A DNA stretch of 64,000 nucleotides from contig NZ_WJYA01000006.1 of NCBI RefSeq assembly GCF_009709615.1, positions 62,001-126,000 of the forward strand, in the 5' to 3' direction. Under the pieces are notes generated by a model, which worked only from the letters and a program-made list of their open reading frames with translations, searched no databases and had not been told where the DNA came from. A program made the translations under genes and the position numbers. Below, piece after piece: positions 8,813-16,502 of the stretch; position 1 is the stretch's first letter; each line of letters starts with the position of its first letter. The DNA comes from Winogradskyella ouciana (GTDB lineage: Bacteria; Bacteroidota; Bacteroidia; Flavobacteriales; Flavobacteriaceae).

Positions 8813-9793
8813 TTAGTCCCATTGCTTTACAGTTGTAGTTAAACCTTGATATAAAGCAATGCCTGTCCAATCACTTGTTAGATCTTCGCTATCACCAAAC
8901 CTATATTTAAAGTTATGATCCGCTAAGTTTACATAGGCTAGTCGTCCAGAGATACCCAAATAAGATGTTGAATTAAAATTTTGCGAATTTCCTTTTAAAA
9001 CAAAATATTTATCACCAGCATTATGTTCTGGTAAAGTTTGGCCTAAGTCAATAAATCCCTCACTGACGGAATTACTAGAGATCTTAACCTTAGCATCCGT
9101 TACATTATCATCATCACCTTTATATTTTATAGCAAATACGTATTGTAAAGGAGCGATGTCAACACCATTATTATTTGAATATGTATAATATCCAGAGTCA
9201 TAACTTATTGATTCACTAGTGTTATAATGTTCGTCTGAAGTACTCGTTTTTTCAACTAAATATAATGCTGTTGCAAGCAAATTATATTCATCTTCAGTTA
9301 CTTGTATCCACTCACCATTCTGAGCATTTATATAAGCTTGTTGTGAGGTGTTTAAAAATGAAAATATATCATCAATATTGTTTAATGAGATTAGTACACT
9401 CGATGTTGCAGTATCAATAGAATTAGTAACGGAGATTGTAGCTTGTATAAGCGGATTGATTTCATAGTCAAACTTTAAAGGATCATTAACAAATATTTCT
9501 CCTGTTGTACTATTTATAGCAAATGCTCCATTTGCTGTTTGGCTAGAAATACTATATAATAATGTTCCTGTTAGATTTGTAGCTACGGTACCAAGAGATT
9601 GTCCTTCAGTTGGATTTTCATCTATAGTTTGTAAAATGTCTGAGGCACTTGGAATAAAACTATCGCTGTCTTCATTACTGCATGAAACCATAATAGTCAT
9701 TAAAGTAATGATAATCAAAAAGCCAATTAAATTTTTACTCACGTATATAATATTAAGCCTTAGGTGCTCGTGATTTTTTTTTGAAAAATTCAT
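8813..9793 (-). CDS. Cadherin-like-domain surface lipoprotein
   Basis: The frame extends to 9841, but the ATG at 9793 gives a better protein: MNFSKKN, a transmembrane-like leader, and the lipobox VSC followed by acidic residues (a typical flavobacterial surface-export pattern). About 100 residues downstream form a cadherin-like repeat: IDENPTEGQSLGTVATN, GAFAINSTTGEIFVNDPLKFDYE, and ATISVTNSIDTATSSVLISLNNIDD. The last 180 residues are unrecognised and tyrosine-rich. Such domains often mediate adhesion with calcium. It converges on rimO. The upstream region has a TANNTTTG element and an array of GTGGAC boxes, so it may be regulated together with the surface cluster at 22.7 kb. Confidence 0.75.
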   Translation of the reverse strand: MNFSKKNHEHLRLNIIYVSKNLIGFLIIITLMTIMVSCSNEDSDSFIPSASDILQTIDENPTEGQSLGTVATNLTGTLLYSISSQTANGAFAINSTTGEIFVNDPLKFDYEINPLIQATISVTNSIDTATSSVLISLNNIDDIFSFLNTSQQAYINAQNGEWIQVTEDEYNLLATALYLVEKTSTSDEHYNTSESISYDSGYYTYSNNNGVDIAPLQYVFAIKYKGDDDNVTDAKVKISSNSVSEGFIDLGQTLPEHNAGDKYFVLKGNSQNFNSTSYLGISGRLAYVNLADHNFKYRFGDSEDLTSDWTGIALYQGLTTTVKQWD

Positions 9794-9909
9794 AATGTTT
9801 GTGTTTTGTGGTTTAACTTTTGTTTTTGTAGCGACTTGCAACTGGACGTCTGCAGCCTAATCCAGAGCAAGGCACCACAAAACTGGTTTGCCATTAATTA
9901 ATGACACTA

Positions 9910-9917
9910 CAAACTTA
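9910..9917 (-). promoter_or_regulatory. Candidate -7 promoter element for the cadherin-like lipoprotein
   Basis: On the minus strand this reads TAAGTTTG, a full match to TANNTTTG. It lies about 115 bases before the ATG at 9793. No TTG is seen at the -33 distance, which would fit a promoter needing an activator. Confidence 0.5.
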
Positions 9918-9949
9918 TAGCAACACTTAGCTGGATTAAAATATAAACT

Positions 9950-10000
9950 GTGGACATTCAGTGGACAGTCTATTGCACATACTCGGACAAAAGGTGGACA
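9950..10000. promoter_or_regulatory. Array of GTGGAC boxes with 11-bp phasing
   Basis: GTGGAC starts at 9950, 9961 and 9994, and a weaker TCGGAC at 9983. All steps are multiples of 11 bp (11, 22, 11), so the boxes lie on one face of the helix. The last pair forms GGACAAAAGGTGGACA (9985-10000), nearly the same as sites at 22680 and 23424. The array ends 32 bases upstream of the minus-strand -7 element at 9910-9917. I infer a transcription-factor binding site, perhaps for several protomers. Confidence 0.55.
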
Positions 10001-10093
10001 TTTTTAGTTAAATAAATGTAAATCAATGCTTTAAGTGTTTTAAGTAAAGACTGTAAACACTTAAATTGAAGACAATTGTGGAATTAAAATGGA

Positions 10094-10636
10094 TTAATTT
10101 GCCATTTCGTAAGCCTCGCGCATCCAGCCAATCAATTCATCATCTACATCTTCAACAGAAGTTAGTTGCACTCTATGTGTGCACATGGTGCCAAATGGTC
10201 CTGAATTACCAAAGCGGTCTGTAGTTGGTTTATCAGGTAATTTTAAGCCTAAATCAATTCGTGTTTTTGTGGCTGGTTTTATAAGAACGAATTGACGTTT
10301 TCTTATAGCACTGACACTTGTCTTTTTTGGAGTGACAGTGACATCATTTCCAAAACCTTTAACAATGGGCAAAAGCTTTTCGTAAATAGGGAAGAGGTTT
10401 TCCTTGCCTTTATATTGATTGGTTACCAAATCCTCATTAGAATTATTGTCGTCTTTAGAAAGTGTAACGATGGTATTGGCAAAGCCATGGGTTACACCAT
10501 GTTCTGTCTTTAAAAATTTCACACCTTCAGAATGTTTGGCAAAGGCTTTTGCTTTTAGAATTTTCTTCCATTCTTCTAATGACTTACCAGTTTTCTCTGG
10601 CATATTGTTAATCATGGTTTGTAGTGCGTCGCTCAT
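10094..10636 (-). CDS. DUF4287 plus DUF5655 domain protein
   Basis: A 180-residue cytoplasmic protein. Residues 1-60 match DUF4287, with the typical MINNMPEKTGKSLEEWKKIL and KTEHGVTHGFANTI segments. Residues 75-180 match DUF5655, ending in DELIGWMREAYEMA. The two domains often occur together in small soluble proteins of unknown function; DUF5655 has a fold related to nucleic-acid-linked proteins, but no activity is established. It is the fourth minus-strand gene in a run of small accessory genes. A dispersed repeat element separates it from the gene upstream. Confidence 0.75.
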   Translation of the reverse strand: MSDALQTMINNMPEKTGKSLEEWKKILKAKAFAKHSEGVKFLKTEHGVTHGFANTIVTLSKDDNNSNEDLVTNQYKGKENLFPIYEKLLPIVKGFGNDVTVTPKKTSVSAIRKRQFVLIKPATKTRIDLGLKLPDKPTTDRFGNSGPFGTMCTHRVQLTSVEDVDDELIGWMREAYEMAN

Positions 10637-10658
10637 ATCAGTTTACTTTTTATAATCT

Positions 10659-10740
10659 TGTCATTTCGACAGAGTGAGGAACGAGCGACGAGAAATCTAA
10701 AAATTATGAGATTCCTCTTCGTGCCTCATTCGGAATGACA
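10659..10740. repeat. Dispersed intergenic repeat with imperfect inverted ends
   Basis: The element begins TGTCATTTCGACAGAGTGAG and ends CTCATTCGGAATGACA; the ends pair as imperfect inverted repeats, and GAAATCT/AGATTC pair inside. It is related to shorter copies at 37146-37195 and 45075-45103. Such REP-like elements are widespread between genes of flavobacteria. Confidence 0.6.
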
Positions 10741-10758
10741 GATTTATATTATAATTTT

Positions 10759-11085
10759 TTATTTTGGTCTAAGTGTATTAACATAAGCAAAACTCTGTTC
10801 AAAATAGTTGACCATTAGTGCTTTGTTTTCCCAAAGTGATTCAGGTACCAAGACATAATCTTTCATTTTAGCACCGTAGGAATAATAATGACCAGTACTA
10901 TACTGTTCCATAAACTTAGTCGCTTCATCTTTCGGTAAACGAAGACCAATTTCGGCATCCTTGTTTAACAGGGTAAACATATAACCATTAGATGAGGTAT
11001 AAATCATCGTTTTTCCTTTACGTTCAAAACCGTTACAGGCTTCTGTAATATCATCATATATTTTTAGTGCGTCGTCCCAAGTCAT
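10759..11085 (-). CDS. Uncharacterised 108-residue protein, possibly TfoX/YjbR-like
   Basis: A small soluble protein with no signal or membrane segment. Its pattern is a helix, then strands around KGKTMIYTSSNGYMFTLL and AEIGLRLP, then a C-terminal helical half with YSYGAKMKDYVLVPESLW. This resembles the TfoX N-terminal or MmcQ/YjbR group, in which a small alpha/beta domain reports on 'suitability' of a protein surface, but I cannot confirm the match. It starts 3 bases after the flavodoxin-like gene, so the two are surely co-transcribed. Confidence 0.6.
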   Translation of the reverse strand: MTWDDALKIYDDITEACNGFERKGKTMIYTSSNGYMFTLLNKDAEIGLRLPKDEATKFMEQYSTGHYYSYGAKMKDYVLVPESLWENKALMVNYFEQSFAYVNTLRPK

Positions 11086-11088
11086 AAT

Positions 11089-11799
11089 TTAACGATATTC
11101 TGGGTTTTCAAAATTCCAACGCGTACCATCGTCCCATTCCTCGCGAGAATTTCCGTAAGCAGAATAACCGTTATTTTCCTTTAGCATTTTGGCCAAGTGC
11201 AATAGATTGTAAGTCATAAAGGTGGTATTTCTATTGGTAAAATCATTGTCCTTTGCACCAGATTCCTCATCGCGATAACTTGGCCCAGGACCTGCTTCTC
11301 CAATCCAACCGCAATCTGCTTGTGGTGGTATGGAATAGCCAATATGTTGTAAGGCATACAAAATACTCATGGCACAGTGCTTAATGCCATCTTCGTTACC
11401 TGTAATGATGCAGCCACCAACTTTGCCGTAAAACAGATATTGCCCTTTGTCATTCTGTTTACCGCTCATGGCATAAAAACGCTCTATAAGTTTAGTGGCT
11501 ACAGATGATTTTTCTCCCAACCAAATTGGTGTGCCGATAATGCAGATATCAGCTTCAAAAATACGTTCAAATAGTTTTGGCCATTCATCAGTTTCCCAAC
11601 CGTATTCCGTCATATCTGGATAGACTCCTGGTGGCACATCATGATCTACAAACCTTATTTCCTCGACCTGTACACCTTCCTTTTTCATTATTTTTTTTGA
11701 AACATCTATTAAGCCTTGTGTATGGCTCATGCGAGGTGACTTTTTTAATGTACAATTAATGTACACAGCCTTTACATCTGAAAAATCTGGTTTTGACAT
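11089..11799 (-). CDS. Flavodoxin-like / NAD(P)H-dependent FMN reductase family protein
   Basis: A 236-residue cytoplasmic protein with a flavodoxin fold. The phosphate-binding region is near residues 14-26 (NCTLKKSPRMSHTQ). A central IIGTPIWLGEKSSVATKLIERF would contact the FMN ring, followed by GKVGGCIITGNEDG. The family includes quinone and azo-compound reductases and ribosyldihydronicotinamide-type enzymes; the exact reaction is unknown. The C-terminal 50 residues (asparagine- and aromatic-rich, ending NPEYR) extend beyond the core fold. It shares a transcript with the 108-residue gene downstream. Confidence 0.8.
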   Translation of the reverse strand: MSKPDFSDVKAVYINCTLKKSPRMSHTQGLIDVSKKIMKKEGVQVEEIRFVDHDVPPGVYPDMTEYGWETDEWPKLFERIFEADICIIGTPIWLGEKSSVATKLIERFYAMSGKQNDKGQYLFYGKVGGCIITGNEDGIKHCAMSILYALQHIGYSIPPQADCGWIGEAGPGPSYRDEESGAKDNDFTNRNTTFMTYNLLHLAKMLKENNGYSAYGNSREEWDDGTRWNFENPEYR

Positions 11800-11824
11800 G
11801 GTTTTAGAATTTTAAACTTAAGTA

Positions 11825-11857
11825 AAAAAAAAGGTTTCGACTGCGGTCAACCTGACA
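11825..11857. repeat. Fragment of the 'GCAGTCGAAA' dispersed repeat family
   Basis: The sequence TTTCGACTGCGGTCAACCTGACA, read on the other strand, gives TGTCAGGTTGACCGCAGTCGAAA, related to the TGAGCGMAGTCGAAGTG words at 37164 and 39833. It sits in the 64-base gap between two minus-strand genes. Confidence 0.4.
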
Positions 11858-11863
11858 ATGGAA

Positions 11864-12238
11864 TTATATATGCTGATCTACCAAAATAGCATTACCATCT
11901 GGATCGAGCACCACAAAACTTGCAGGACCTGATTCGGAATCGGTTTCAACTTCACTTGCAAACAAAACATCCTTTGATTTTAAATGCTCTTGAATCTTAC
12001 GCACATCATCGTATTGCTCTAACGTATTGGCATCTTGATCCCAACCAGGATTAAAGGTAAGAATGTTGTTTCCAAACATACCTTGAAACAGACCAATCAA
12101 TGTGGATTCGTTTTTCATGATGAGGTAGTTCTGTTCTAAACTACCAGCAAATACCGAAAACCCTAAATGTTCATAAAAGGTTTTTGATGCCTTAATGTCC
12201 TTAACGGCAAGGCTTACAGAAAATGCTCCTAGTTTCAT
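11864..12238 (-). CDS. VOC superfamily (glyoxalase/bleomycin-resistance-like) protein
   Basis: A 124-residue protein with the two beta-alpha-beta-beta-beta units of the vicinal oxygen chelate fold. It opens FSVSLAVKDIKASKTFYEHLGF and ends ASFVVLDPDGNAILVDQHI. Family members are metal enzymes (lyases, dioxygenases) or antibiotic-binding proteins. The usual first histidine ligand is replaced by Ser in VSLAV, so metal chemistry is doubtful. It is the first of a small minus-strand run with the flavodoxin-like gene 64 bases away. Confidence 0.85.
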   Translation of the reverse strand: MKLGAFSVSLAVKDIKASKTFYEHLGFSVFAGSLEQNYLIMKNESTLIGLFQGMFGNNILTFNPGWDQDANTLEQYDDVRKIQEHLKSKDVLFASEVETDSESGPASFVVLDPDGNAILVDQHI

Positions 12239-12290
12239 AATCGTTTGATTTTTAATTAGTTCTTAAAGGTAGTGAAATTGGTTAATCAAA

Positions 12291-12318
12291 AAAAGTCACA
12301 TCGCGTAATGTGACTTTT
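12291..12318 (-). terminator. Hairpin terminator for the 153-residue gene
   Basis: Stem AAAAGTCACAT / ATGTGACTTTT with a six-base loop. On the minus strand it is followed by T's, placing it after the stop of the gene at 12385-12846. Confidence 0.75.
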
Positions 12319-12384
12319 CTATGTATTGGTGAGCCGCTTTCAATTGAGCATTCACCTAACACACTTTCTTACAATGAAAGTAGT

Positions 12385-12846
12385 TTAACCTGTTTTTATT
12401 TGCGAAATACTGATTTGTTTCTCACCGGTAAAGCGTTTTGATATTCCGTAGACAGAAAAATAATGTACTTGATCGTCATCTAAATCGACAATTTTTTTAT
12501 CGTCGAGCGTAAAAATTAAATTTTTATCTGAATTTTCTAAATGTAAGTAGTTGCTTTTTAAAGTGACATTGTATAGGTCATTAATAAGTGGAGCATTATC
12601 TAGTTGACCTTCGTACTGAATCACAAAATAATTAAAGGTTTTTTTATTTTTTTCATTTAATGAAATAACAAGTTCACCTGTATTATGTTGATGAAACTTC
12701 ACGTCAAGTTTAATTGGGTTTATTTTATCAAAAACAATTTCTTTGGATTTCACGGATTCAAAACTTTCCTTTTCTTGGCCGTATGAACTAATAAAAAACA
12801 AAGTGAATACGATGCAAAAAAGGAAACCTTTAAGAATAGTTTTCAT
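12385..12846 (-). CDS. Uncharacterised exported protein, 153 residues
   Basis: A clear signal peptide (MKTILKGFLFCIVFTLFFISSYGQ) predicts export to the periplasm or beyond. The mature part of about 130 residues looks beta-rich, with alternating hydrophobic stretches such as IKLDVKFHQHNTGELVISL and NYLHLENSDKNLIFTLDD. I see no known motif or lipobox. It lies 101 bases downstream of the M16 peptidase gene and before a terminator, so it could be the last gene of that group. Confidence 0.65.
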   Translation of the reverse strand: MKTILKGFLFCIVFTLFFISSYGQEKESFESVKSKEIVFDKINPIKLDVKFHQHNTGELVISLNEKNKKTFNYFVIQYEGQLDNAPLINDLYNVTLKSNYLHLENSDKNLIFTLDDKKIVDLDDDQVHYFSVYGISKRFTGEKQISISQIKTG

Positions 12847-12947
12847 AATTTAAATTTTAAAAGTTATACATGTCTCAAAATTAAAGAAGCCTTTTTGAAA
12901 AAGTCAAGTTCAAAACTGTTAAAAATTGTTAAGCCATCTATGATTTA

Positions 12948-15782
12948 TCAAAGATTTTTGTGATTTAACAATATAGGCTTACTAAACCCTAAACCTTCCA
13001 ATTTATCCAATTGGGTAGCAGCATCACCAACAATTAAATAAATCATTTGGTTGGGTTTAATATAATCTTCAGCTAAGGCTTTTACATCTTCAACGGTCAT
13101 TTCACTCACTATTGCTTGGCGTTGATTGGCATAATCGTCATCTAAACCAAAGTTGCTAATATTGCTAAGCATGTTGAGTTTTGCACCGAGGGTTTCAAAA
13201 GCTCTGGCTGTGCTTTTAATCGTAAAGCCTTTAGTGACATCCAAATCCTCTTGATTGTAGTTTTTGCCATAGTCTTCCAAAATTTGTTTCACCAGACTCG
13301 TTGCTTCATAAGTGACATTGGTTCTAATACCACTACCTATTCTAAAATAACCTTCGTGAGCAGTGCCATTAAATCTAGAACTGATACCATAAGTATAACC
13401 TTTGCCTTCACGCAGTTGCTGTGTGAGTTGCGACGCAAAACTTCCGCCACCAAGTCTGTAATTCATAACCGTTGCAGGATAATAATCCTTGTGCGTAGCT
13501 TGTAAAGCAGGATATCCAAAACGGATTACGGATTGCTTAGCGCCTGGCACATCGTAGAAATAAACTATGGATTTTTCAGGATATAACGGCATTGGTAATT
13601 CTGGTAAAGCAACATCCCTTACTTCCCAATTGTTATTGATGCTTTGCAGGGCATTGACCACTTTTTCTCGTGAAATAGCACCAACCACATGCATATTGGT
13701 CAGTTTTGGTGTGAGATTGGTATTGTAATAGTCTTGCAGATCCATCATTGAAATACTATTGACCGAATCCTCAGTACCATTGTTATTGTATGCCAAAATA
13801 TTGTTGTCTCCATAGAGCAATTTTGAAAATTCATTATCAGCAATACTGTTAGGATTGGCTTTACTACGTTGAATACCACTGATGGTACTTTGTTTCAATA
13901 AATCGAACTCTTTTTCATCCCAACGTGGTTCTAAAAGAATCTCAGTAACCAAATCCATTGTGGCATCAAAATGTTTAGATAAGGTGGTGCCAGAAATGGT
14001 AATATTATCGCTTGTAGCATACGCATAAATACTGGCGCCCAAACTTTCAATTGCATTCTCAAGCTCTTCTGGAGTTTTATTTTTGGTGCCTTTGGTCATA
14101 AGATTAGCTAAAAGATTAGAGACACCAACTTTATCCTTATTTTCTAATAAAAGACCACCAGCAATCTGCATTTCGAATTGTACTAAAGGCACTTCATCAT
14201 TTTCAATACCATAGACTTTAATACCAGATGATAGTTCTTCTTTCCAGACCTCTGGAATGTTCAGCTCTGGACTTTCGCCATAAGGAGGCTCTACACTTCT
14301 ATCAAAACTGCTTGGTGTTTTTTCGTAAGTGGCCACAACACTTGGGTCGAAACTTTCTTCCGCGCCTTCGACTATTTTTTCCTCCACAACATTGGCCAAT
14401 TGCGAATTGTCCAATACCAGATGTTTCTGATTTTTAGGTACAAAACTGGTTGCGATATAGTTTTTATTCTTAATGTAGGTGTTATAAACTCGCATTACAT
14501 CCTCTGGAGTCACTGCAAGTATATTTTTTACATCTTGATTAATGAAGCCAGGATCGCCAGCAAAGATTTCATACTGAGCCAATTGAAAACCTTTGCCTAA
14601 AACGCTTGAAAGGCCTTGATAAAAGTTGGTTTCTTGCCCAGCTTTGATACGGTTGAGGTCTTTTTCTGAAATACCATTGTTTTCAAAATCCTTAAAACCG
14701 TCTTGAATAGCCGAAGCCACGTCATTTAAATCCGTTTGATCAAAAGCAGTAACACTTAATGCTAATTGTCCAGCAATTTCAGATGAATTTTGATACATCC
14801 TAACATTACTGGTAAGCTGCTCGTCTTCTACAAGAACTTTATAAAGTGGTGCTTTTTTTCCTTGGGTTAAATATTGTGATAAAACACTTAGTGCATAGGA
14901 ATCTGGATGATACTGATAAACCGTTGGCCAGGTCATGGTTAATCTTGGTGCTCTTGCAAAATTATCTTCGTAATATAAACGCTTAGACGACTTTAAATTA
15001 ACAGGCTGTTTTTCAATTTTTGGAATGTCTTCTCCTCGTGGAATTTCGTCAAAATACTTTTTTACCCAAGCTTTGGTTTGCTCAACATCAATATCTCCTG
15101 CAATGGTCAATGTTACATTATTAGGCACGTACCAACGTCTAAAAAACTCTTTAACATCGGCTAAAGTTGCGTTTTGTAAATCTTCCAAAGACCCAATCAC
15201 TTCCCAACTGTAAGGATGCCCTTCAGGATAAAGGTTTTTGTTTATGACATAGGAATTATGTCCATAAGGCTGATTATCTACACGTTGACGTTTTTCATTT
15301 TTAACCACTTGTTTTTCCTTTGCCAAAACGGGTTCGGTTACCGTATTTATGAAGTATCCCAATTTATCGGCCTCTGCCCAAATCATTTTTTCCAAAGCAT
15401 CTTTTGGTACGGTCTGAAAATAATTGGTCCTGTCTCTACTCGTGGAACCATTAGCACCAGAGCCACCAATACGTGCGCTCATTTGGTCTAATCCTCCTTT
15501 GCCCAGATTTTCGGATTCTAAGAATAATAAATGTTCAAACAAATGTGCAAAACCAGTTCTACCTTCTTTCTCCCGTGCAGAACCTACGTGAGCCGTTAAG
15601 GCTACAGCTGCCACAGGATCGGATCTATCTACATGCAGAATGACTTGCAAGCCGTTGTCTAAAGTAAATTTTTCGTAATCCACTTTAAACTCTGGTGAGG
15701 TGTCTTTGGTTTCGTTTTGTTTACAAGAAGAAATAGTAAATAAAACTAGCAAGACTAAAAGTGATGATTTTAAATGTTTCAT
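12948..15782 (-). CDS. M16 family zinc metallopeptidase, lipoprotein
   Basis: A 944-residue double-unit pitrilysin-like protein. The leader ends in SSC (Cys20), so it is a predicted lipoprotein. The inverted zinc motif HLFEH is at residues 80-84, with the distal Glu in VVKNEKRQ about 75 residues later. The second half (about 520-930) repeats the M16 fold without the zinc site and carries GGGSFASQLTQQLREGKGYTYGISS, typical of the partner unit. These peptidases cleave short peptides in a closed chamber; exported Bacteroidota members probably help peptide degradation. It is 21 bases downstream of the 231-residue gene and probably shares a transcript with the M14 peptidase. Confidence 0.93.
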   Translation of the reverse strand: MKHLKSSLLVLLVLFTISSCKQNETKDTSPEFKVDYEKFTLDNGLQVILHVDRSDPVAAVALTAHVGSAREKEGRTGFAHLFEHLLFLESENLGKGGLDQMSARIGGSGANGSTSRDRTNYFQTVPKDALEKMIWAEADKLGYFINTVTEPVLAKEKQVVKNEKRQRVDNQPYGHNSYVINKNLYPEGHPYSWEVIGSLEDLQNATLADVKEFFRRWYVPNNVTLTIAGDIDVEQTKAWVKKYFDEIPRGEDIPKIEKQPVNLKSSKRLYYEDNFARAPRLTMTWPTVYQYHPDSYALSVLSQYLTQGKKAPLYKVLVEDEQLTSNVRMYQNSSEIAGQLALSVTAFDQTDLNDVASAIQDGFKDFENNGISEKDLNRIKAGQETNFYQGLSSVLGKGFQLAQYEIFAGDPGFINQDVKNILAVTPEDVMRVYNTYIKNKNYIATSFVPKNQKHLVLDNSQLANVVEEKIVEGAEESFDPSVVATYEKTPSSFDRSVEPPYGESPELNIPEVWKEELSSGIKVYGIENDEVPLVQFEMQIAGGLLLENKDKVGVSNLLANLMTKGTKNKTPEELENAIESLGASIYAYATSDNITISGTTLSKHFDATMDLVTEILLEPRWDEKEFDLLKQSTISGIQRSKANPNSIADNEFSKLLYGDNNILAYNNNGTEDSVNSISMMDLQDYYNTNLTPKLTNMHVVGAISREKVVNALQSINNNWEVRDVALPELPMPLYPEKSIVYFYDVPGAKQSVIRFGYPALQATHKDYYPATVMNYRLGGGSFASQLTQQLREGKGYTYGISSRFNGTAHEGYFRIGSGIRTNVTYEATSLVKQILEDYGKNYNQEDLDVTKGFTIKSTARAFETLGAKLNMLSNISNFGLDDDYANQRQAIVSEMTVEDVKALAEDYIKPNQMIYLIVGDAATQLDKLEGLGFSKPILLNHKNL

Positions 15783-15803
15783 GATTTTATTCTTTGATTG
15801 ATT

Positions 15804-16499
15804 TTAGTTGTAAATAATGTTTTCTAAATCTTTTTTGTCTCCAGTATAGATTTTGAAAAAATCTGAAGGATTATTTGCAATTACTTTTGCAGGCTGTTCG
15901 TGGTCGTGAATAAGTCTATAAATTTTTCCTTTTTTGTCCACAGCAATGTAGTTGCCATCTTCTATATCTAAAATTGTATAGAATGATTTTTCGTCTAAAT
16001 TGATTTCAAAAGTAAAGTCAAGTTCTAGTAATTCAAGCTGATCTTTATTGAGAGGTTTAAGTATCTTTTCTACAATTTTCTGATCTGGATTTTCCCTTTT
16101 CAGATGCTCTAAATGAATTTCGTTTACCTGAATTTCATTCAAATCAAACAGTCTGTGAAAATTCTCTGGATGTTCGGTTGTTATTGTACTTAATGCATCA
16201 TGAGAAAAAGTTAACTTAATCGGTTCAAACTGTTTAGTCTTTCTATTTAACACAGAGACACCCTGTAAATTAAAATAGGTTTTATGATTTTTATTAACTA
16301 CTGTAAACGCCTTTTCACTATAACTCCTTCCAAGAAAAATACTTTTAGGGTTTTCTAAAAGACTAATATGAAAAAACTTTGAAATACCGAATACTTTCCT
16401 CAATTGAGGCATTTGAGATTCCAACGCATTGATGAGATTTATTTCAAATTTCTCGATATGCTTTTTCTTTGTCTTTCTATTGAAAAGTCCCATTTTCAA
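15804..16499 (-). CDS. Uncharacterised 231-residue protein between two peptidases
   Basis: A soluble protein with no signal peptide, starting MKMGLFNRKTKKKHIEKF. The C-terminal third reads FYTILDIEDGNYIAVDKKGKIYRLIHDHEQPAKVIANNPSDFF (given here as an overall impression: a strand pattern around DGNYIAVDKKGKIYRL and a late NNPSDFFKIY). This layout recalls SMI1/SUKH-type domains, but the match is weak. Start and stop lie 3 and 21 bases from the flanking peptidase genes, so it is in the same transcript. Its role in a group of exported peptidases is unclear, as it seems cytoplasmic. Confidence 0.65.
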   Translation of the reverse strand: MKMGLFNRKTKKKHIEKFEINLINALESQMPQLRKVFGISKFFHISLLENPKSIFLGRSYSEKAFTVVNKNHKTYFNLQGVSVLNRKTKQFEPIKLTFSHDALSTITTEHPENFHRLFDLNEIQVNEIHLEHLKRENPDQKIVEKILKPLNKDQLELLELDFTFEINLDEKSFYTILDIEDGNYIAVDKKGKIYRLIHDHEQPAKVIANNPSDFFKIYTGDKKDLENIIYN

Positions 16500-16502
16500 A
16501 GT

